Below are positions 59,349 through 64,000 of a DNA stretch of 64,000 nt, one piece after another. The notes beneath the pieces are model-generated. The model had not been told where the DNA came from. It made no database searches and saw nothing but the letters and a program-made list of their open reading frames with translations. The DNA lies in assembly GCA_016187565.1 (NCBI GenBank), contig JACPJR010000031.1, forward strand, positions 73,796 through 137,795. Direction: 5' to 3'. Both the position numbers and the translations under genes were made by a program. Source of the DNA: Candidatus Woesearchaeota archaeon (GTDB taxonomy: Archaea > Nanobdellota > Nanobdellia > Woesearchaeales > JACPJR01). Numbering within the stretch: the first letter of the stretch is position 1; every line of letters begins with the position of its first letter.

Positions 59349-61886
59349 TCATCCATTCTTTCGTGCAAAGCTTCTTCGTGTGTTCTCCAAAAGCCGTGCA
59401 GTAACAGCCATCTCTAACCTTAACTGCTCTATCGCATCTGGCATCTCAGGCACACCCTTATCGCTAAAGAATGTTGCCACTTCCTCTGCAATCCTCTCAT
59501 CACCAAGATGTTTCATATTGCGTACCACATGGGTGAGATAGGTGGCATTATCGCCTGCAAATTTGCTCGCAATACCCTCCCAGGTATCTCTTAACCATGG
59601 CCAGACAAGCCTTTTTCCATAGGGATTGGAAGCAACAGAGACTACCGTATAGGTACTATCACGATGGCCAACTCTCTGGTCTAACGCAAATGCAAGGGTT
59701 CGCTCTAATAGTTCTGGTTGTCTAAAAAATCCAAGGGCAATGGCAAGTCTTTCCTGTTCTTTCTTATCTCCTGTATTGAGGTAAGCGTCGGTTAAGCGGG
59801 TATGGAATGCTTGATCACCATGCCATGCTGCAAGACGGTAGAATGTCGGACGGATATTTCGGTGAACCGCATCAAAAGGCCCTGCAGCCATTTCTGTAGT
59901 ACGAGCAACTACGCCTGGATGATCTGTTTTTGCCAATGCATACAGGGCAGCATTACGTAAGACACTATCATTAGGGGTTTCTCCTGCTTGCTCTTCCCAG
60001 CCCATACGTGCAAAAATAGGTTCACCAATACTACGATTTGCTTGTCGAATGTCATCAGAAAATTCATGAAGAAGAGGTTCACCACCACATAACTGTTCCA
60101 GTGACAGCAGACTTTCAAAAATGTTGATAGCAACGGTTGCATCAGTCTCATACCGATAATGCTTCAAAAACGTCAAATAGTCTCGAACCGCAATATCTCC
60201 TGTATAACAAAAATCCGCTAGGTCAGTATGAATGCTCCACCGATCTCGGGGAGAAATCCCACCAGCTTCAATGGCTTCACCAAGTAAACCCAGTTCTGTT
60301 GGTTCATACTTTACTCGGTAGTACCCTGTTCGACCAGGATTAACAAGAACATATCCTTCTGGTTTGAAAGGAAAGGTAAACGAACGACCAGAAAGTAAAC
60401 GTGAGACACTTCTTCCGGTGCTGTCAACAACATGGACAGGAATAGGCCATTGTGTTGTACCCTCATCAGTATAGGCCAGTTGCTTTTGAGAAACCCTTAA
60501 TCCATTTTCTGTTCGATGGGCACTAACGCAGGGTATGCCTGCACGACTAACCCACGCCTCTGCTAATTTCGCTACATCTTTTCTTGAGCTCAACGCACTC
60601 CAAAGATCTCGAGCATCAGTACTACCAAATTGATGTGTCTGAAGGTAAGCCTGAACACCCTGTTGAAATTTATGTTCTCCAAGGTAAGATTCGACCATAT
60701 GCAATATCATAGCAGCTTTCGCATAGGTAATATCATCGTAATGCCCCTGAAGTTCTTCAGGAGTCTGGGCAGAAACACGGATAGGATGACGGTTTGCCAA
60801 GGTATCCCGGCGCATTGCTCCAGGAATCTGGTAATTCAAAAAACGACCCCATCCACCTAATGCTGGAGCGCAGGCATCAACAGCTTTGAGAGCCATGTAA
60901 TCAGCAAAGCCCTCTTTGAGCCAGAGATCCTGCCATTCCCCCATGGTAACAAGATCACCAAACCACTGATGGGCAATTTCATGGGCAAGGAGTTTGGCAA
61001 CTTTCCTTTGGTGTTCAACCGAGTCTCTTTGAGGATCATAGAGCGCCAGTGTTTCATGAAGGGTAATAGCACCGAAGTTCTCCATACCGCACGCAAGTAA
61101 TGTAGGAACAACAATGAGGTCTAGCTTTTTAAGAGGATAAGGAACATCAAAATAGTTTTCAAAGTAGGATAATAATTGAGCACCCAAATCAAGAATAAAG
61201 CCAGTTTCACCTATCTTTCCAGGAACCGTAAAGGCACTAAGGCTTATACGTCCTGTTGTTGATCGTACGCTTGTTTCTCTTCTTTCAAGCTCTCCTGCAC
61301 CAAGGTAGAGCAAGTAGGTTGACATAGGGGGCGTTGTTCCAAAACGAACTCGTTTTCCTCCATCAGCAAGCACTTCTGTAGCAACAGGAGGTGTATTGGA
61401 GATAATAGTTTCAAGGCTTGGATCAGTAGTTTCAACCGTTAAGGTAAACTCTGCCTTAGCACCAGGTTCATCGATACAAGGAAATAAACGTCGTGCGTAG
61501 GTTGGTTCAAGATGGGTTGTATGCAAGAAGCGGTTTGCTCCCTCGCTATCTCTAGAGGGAACACGATACAGGCCATACCCTTCCTGGTAGTTACCGGTAT
61601 AATCAAGAAGAAGAGTAACACGACCGTGCAGTGTCTTGGGAAATAAAAGCGTTACGGTTTGATTTTCTGGATGAGGCTGGATTTCAGCAGCAAGCGAGCC
61701 TGAAGGCAAGTTTATTTGTGCCTGAGAAATCTGCATGTGGTCAGCGTGAAGCACAACCCTTTGGCTTGGTCTTCCAAGCGTAAGATCAAGATTAAGATAG
61801 CCTAGAAAAGAATCTCCCTGAGAAGGCTTTATCAGAAGATCATAATGATGGGGTGTTACCTGTTCAGCAATTGAAGGGATAGTCAT
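59349..61886 (-). CDS. M1-family zinc aminopeptidase (tricorn-interacting-factor-like)
   Basis: 845 residues. The N-terminal beta domain, the catalytic domain with the exopeptidase motif GMEN (267-270), HEIAH (302-306) and the third zinc ligand Glu325 (LWLKEGFADY), and a long helical C-terminal ERAP1_C-like domain are all present in order. It removes N-terminal residues from peptides, as the F2/F3 factors do downstream of the proteasome and tricorn protease. ATG 61886 follows a leader with no strong Shine-Dalgarno. It is followed by the unknown gene at 58599. Confidence 0.93.
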   Translation of the reverse strand: MTIPSIAEQVTPHHYDLLIKPSQGDSFLGYLNLDLTLGRPSQRVVLHADHMQISQAQINLPSGSLAAEIQPHPENQTVTLLFPKTLHGRVTLLLDYTGNYQEGYGLYRVPSRDSEGANRFLHTTHLEPTYARRLFPCIDEPGAKAEFTLTVETTDPSLETIISNTPPVATEVLADGGKRVRFGTTPPMSTYLLYLGAGELERRETSVRSTTGRISLSAFTVPGKIGETGFILDLGAQLLSYFENYFDVPYPLKKLDLIVVPTLLACGMENFGAITLHETLALYDPQRDSVEHQRKVAKLLAHEIAHQWFGDLVTMGEWQDLWLKEGFADYMALKAVDACAPALGGWGRFLNYQIPGAMRRDTLANRHPIRVSAQTPEELQGHYDDITYAKAAMILHMVESYLGEHKFQQGVQAYLQTHQFGSTDARDLWSALSSRKDVAKLAEAWVSRAGIPCVSAHRTENGLRVSQKQLAYTDEGTTQWPIPVHVVDSTGRSVSRLLSGRSFTFPFKPEGYVLVNPGRTGYYRVKYEPTELGLLGEAIEAGGISPRDRWSIHTDLADFCYTGDIAVRDYLTFLKHYRYETDATVAINIFESLLSLEQLCGGEPLLHEFSDDIRQANRSIGEPIFARMGWEEQAGETPNDSVLRNAALYALAKTDHPGVVARTTEMAAGPFDAVHRNIRPTFYRLAAWHGDQAFHTRLTDAYLNTGDKKEQERLAIALGFFRQPELLERTLAFALDQRVGHRDSTYTVVSVASNPYGKRLVWPWLRDTWEGIASKFAGDNATYLTHVVRNMKHLGDERIAEEVATFFSDKGVPEMPDAIEQLRLEMAVTARLLENTRRSFARKNG

Positions 61887-62112
61887 GGTAGGTTATCACT
61901 AATACATTCTGCATATTTTCTCATGCTACTAAGATAAAGTAGCCGAGAAATGTACGTATGTTATATAAAGGTTTCTCTAGATGCCACTGTTAAGTAGTCC
62001 CCGGTTTTGTCTCTTCTTGTTCTTCCTTCTTCTCGTCGAAGAACAGAAATGTTTATATAGTAGTATACAGTTTATGTCCATTCTTACACCACCACCATTG
62101 AGGAAAAAATTC

Positions 62113-62868
62113 ATGCAACAACAGCAACAACAGGTATTTTCTCTATTACTAGATCAGGATGAAGTCACTTGGCAGTCTATAATCTATGAACTGATTAAAA
62201 CAGAACAGATGGACCCCTGGGATATTGATATCTCTGAGTTAGCCAAGAAATTTCTGGTTATGCTCAAGAAGTTTAAGGAAGCAGACTTTCGCATTAGTGG
62301 TAAAGTGCTTTTAGCAGCTGCGCTTCTCCTTCGCTTGAAATCAGACAAGTTTGTCGGAGAGGATATGCAGGAACTTGATCGTTTAATTGCAGCAACCGAG
62401 CAAACCGGGGATGAGTTCTATGAAGAGCTTGAACAGGAGCAATCCATGAATGAGCCTTTAGCTGAAGAGCCACATCTCTTACCAAGGACACCACAACCAC
62501 GAAAACGAAAAGTATCAGTCTTTGACTTAGTCGAAGCGCTTGAAAAAGCCCTTGAGGTCCAACAACGAAGAACAACCCGTATTATTCCTGAAGCTCCGGT
62601 GGTAAAAGCACCTGAGAAAACGACTGATATGACCGTGATTATTAAGGATGTCTATCACCAAGTCAGGCATTATTTTTTGGTCAAACGAGTCAAACGATTA
62701 ACCTTTTCTCAACTATTACCCTCGCAAAAAAAAGAGGATAAAGTATATACCTTCATCCCACTCCTCCATCTCACCAATCAGAGAAAAATTGATTTAGAAC
62801 AGGAACAACATTTTGGTGAGATTGAAATTCTGTTGACAACACCAGAAAAAGAAGAAGTTGTTCAATAG
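62113..62868 (+). CDS. scpA: Segregation and condensation protein ScpA
   Basis: 251 residues. It begins with a Gln stretch and then the ScpA core: LDQDEVTWQSIIYELIKTEQMDPWDIDISELAKKFL, FRISGKVLLAAALLLRLKSDKF, and a C-terminal winged helix (FSQLLPSQKKEDKVYTFIPLLHLTNQRKIDLEQEQHFGEI). It is the kleisin that bridges SMC heads for chromosome organisation. No scpB or smc is in view. ATG 62113, preceded by GAGG at nine bases, is preferred; ATG 62074 is an alternative near the TATA-like TTTATATA at 62052-62059. Confidence 0.88.
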   Translation: MQQQQQQVFSLLLDQDEVTWQSIIYELIKTEQMDPWDIDISELAKKFLVMLKKFKEADFRISGKVLLAAALLLRLKSDKFVGEDMQELDRLIAATEQTGDEFYEELEQEQSMNEPLAEEPHLLPRTPQPRKRKVSVFDLVEALEKALEVQQRRTTRIIPEAPVVKAPEKTTDMTVIIKDVYHQVRHYFLVKRVKRLTFSQLLPSQKKEDKVYTFIPLLHLTNQRKIDLEQEQHFGEIEILLTTPEKEEVVQ

Positions 62869-62881
62869 TTGGAAAAAACAG

Positions 62882-64000
62882 CTATGGTTGTTGGGTGTAA
62901 TGCTCAGTAAGATGGTTACTATCCTTTGCATTCATATAACGAACAGCATCTCGTATGCCGCCTAAGGTTAACGGCACCATGCGATATATCCGCTGTATTT
63001 GACCAACAGTAATGCAAGGTTCTGATCCATCATCCCAATTATTATGTGCAGTATGCCACTGCTCTTGAGATCTTGGGTTAATCCAAACTGCATGCTGAAA
63101 CCGGTCAGCAACTCGTTGTAACCACTCTGGCTTTAACTCATAGGGCGACATCCGTGCATCTCCCACTATGAAAACCCGATGAGCAGGATCTAATCGCAAT
63201 AACCTTTCTGTTGGAAATGGTTTCTCCCTTCGTTTATCAGTATAAACCGTTTCATCAAAGCAGTTGTGAAAGTAATACGTTTTTAAGTCCTCTTTAAATC
63301 GATCGTTCATTTTAGCAAATAACTGCATGACAATACCTACATACGCATCCATCGAGTACCCACCATTATCGATCATAAGAATAACCCGTATTTTATCACG
63401 GGTATTTTTCTCGAAATAGAGCTCAACCCTTCCGGTCTTGCCTGCTTCATAAACCGTTCTTTCTATAGCAAGCTCATCTGAAATTCCCAGAGGAGCAAGC
63501 TGTCGGAGTTCCCGTAAAGCAGCTGTCATCGTATCATCGCTTACACGAGTGTTCACATCAACAGGATACGATCGTGGATCATCCAATACTCGTCGTGCAG
63601 ATAATCCTCCACCTTGTCCACCAACCCGTATACCTCCGTATCCTCTGCCGGAATGCCCATAGGGAGATATACCACCAGTTCCTATCCAATGTGCTCCGCC
63701 AGCATGTTCTGTCCGTTGTCTTTTTGCCACCTCTTGCATCCTCTCAAGAAGCTCATCGATAGCAACACTACGAAAATCAGCAGCTGCATCATTGAAACTA
63801 TTCCCCTTGGTTTGTTCTGGATCGGCTGGATCAACCCGATCTTCCAAGGTAGGATCATCTCGCTGCAAGAGTGCAGCACCATCTACGGTCCTTTTTACTT
63901 CAGTTGGCTGGCGTTGAAAAAGGTGATCGAGAAATGCATCTCGTAAAAGTTTTGGATCTAAAGGCCGCTCCGACCAATGAGGGTCATCCCGAATCTGCGC
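62882..64000 (-). CDS. CoxE-like VWA-domain protein, N-terminus beyond the window
   Basis: The frame is open without a stop up to base 64000, so the gene starts outside. The visible 372 codons hold a disordered, Gly-rich segment (GTGGISPYGHSGRGYGGIRVGGQGG) and a VWA domain with the metal site VILMIDNGGYSMDAY (D-x-G-x-S type), RVFIVGDARMSPYEL and AVWINPRSQEQW, as in CoxE-family proteins that work with MoxR-type ATPases in protein maturation. No MoxR gene is visible here. Convergent with scpA. Confidence 0.8.
   Translation of the reverse strand, partial: AQIRDDPHWSERPLDPKLLRDAFLDHLFQRQPTEVKRTVDGAALLQRDDPTLEDRVDPADPEQTKGNSFNDAAADFRSVAIDELLERMQEVAKRQRTEHAGGAHWIGTGGISPYGHSGRGYGGIRVGGQGGGLSARRVLDDPRSYPVDVNTRVSDDTMTAALRELRQLAPLGISDELAIERTVYEAGKTGRVELYFEKNTRDKIRVILMIDNGGYSMDAYVGIVMQLFAKMNDRFKEDLKTYYFHNCFDETVYTDKRREKPFPTERLLRLDPAHRVFIVGDARMSPYELKPEWLQRVADRFQHAVWINPRSQEQWHTAHNNWDDGSEPCITVGQIQRIYRMVPLTLGGIRDAVRYMNAKDSNHLTEHYTQQP

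Overview
The window reads as the genome of an archaeon, most likely a DPANN-type lineage such as Woesearchaeota (the lineage is my inference). Archaeal markers are a group II thermosome, an Orc1/Cdc6 initiator, TrmB and tandem Lrp-type regulators, KaiC-like ATPase, class III (pilin-type) signal peptides, a PGF-pre-PGF surface protein, an archaeal asparagine-synthetase-like class II synthetase, and many genes with a TATA-like box about 26-29 bases before the start codon (leaderless mRNAs). Mixed in are proteins of bacterial type: GroEL/GroES, a bacterial-style phosphoglycerate kinase, an IS1-family transposon and, most strikingly, a sigma-54-activator-type AAA+ protein.

Layout. 1-11,900 is a cell-surface glycan locus: methyltransferases, two GT2 glycosyltransferases, a FemAB-like acyltransferase, a DUF3473-type polysaccharide deacetylase, an O-antigen-ligase-like polymerase/ligase, a GT-C-like membrane protein, a polyprenyl glycosylphosphotransferase, a DUF1616-like protein and a VanZ-like protein. 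The gene mix resembles bacterial exosortase (XrtA/EpsH) loci, but no sortase is visible. 12,000-21,200 carries surface and envelope functions: a Tyr-Gly-rich PGF-pre-PGF protein, a pilin-like protein, a GT4 glycosyltransferase, a PIG-L deacetylase, an anchored ectodomain protein, a rhomboid protease, a KaiC-like ATPase and two MacB-type permeases. 21,200-40,000 is mostly housekeeping and regulation: nucleoside phosphorylase, TrmB, CTP synthase, a HEPN/MNT toxin-antitoxin pair, an asparagine-synthetase-like enzyme divergent from a tandem Lrp regulator, Rad50, the sigma-54-activator-like protein and GroEL/ES.

40,000-56,000 is the accessory stretch. It holds small zinc-finger and membrane proteins, a GC-rich 310-base block made of back-to-back hairpins closed by a 10-bp long-range stem, a second pilin, two copies of a 165/166-bp non-coding element with terminal inverted repeats and 9-bp target duplications, two coupled microproteins, a GHKL ATPase plus STAS-like (DUF4325) pair behind palindromes, Orc1/Cdc6, a proteasome-like Ntn hydrolase lying inside inverted repeats, a complete IS1-family element with its 8-bp target duplication, a decayed SDR gene, a RelBE pair and a DUF4143 ATPase. 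56,000-64,000 returns to core functions: thermosome, DedA, M1 aminopeptidase, ScpA and the C-terminal part of a CoxE/VWA protein that runs off the window.

No tRNA, rRNA or CRISPR array was seen. Starts were chosen by Shine-Dalgarno match (GGAGG or GGTGA types) or by TATA-to-ATG spacing, so several genes are shorter here than their longest reading frame.
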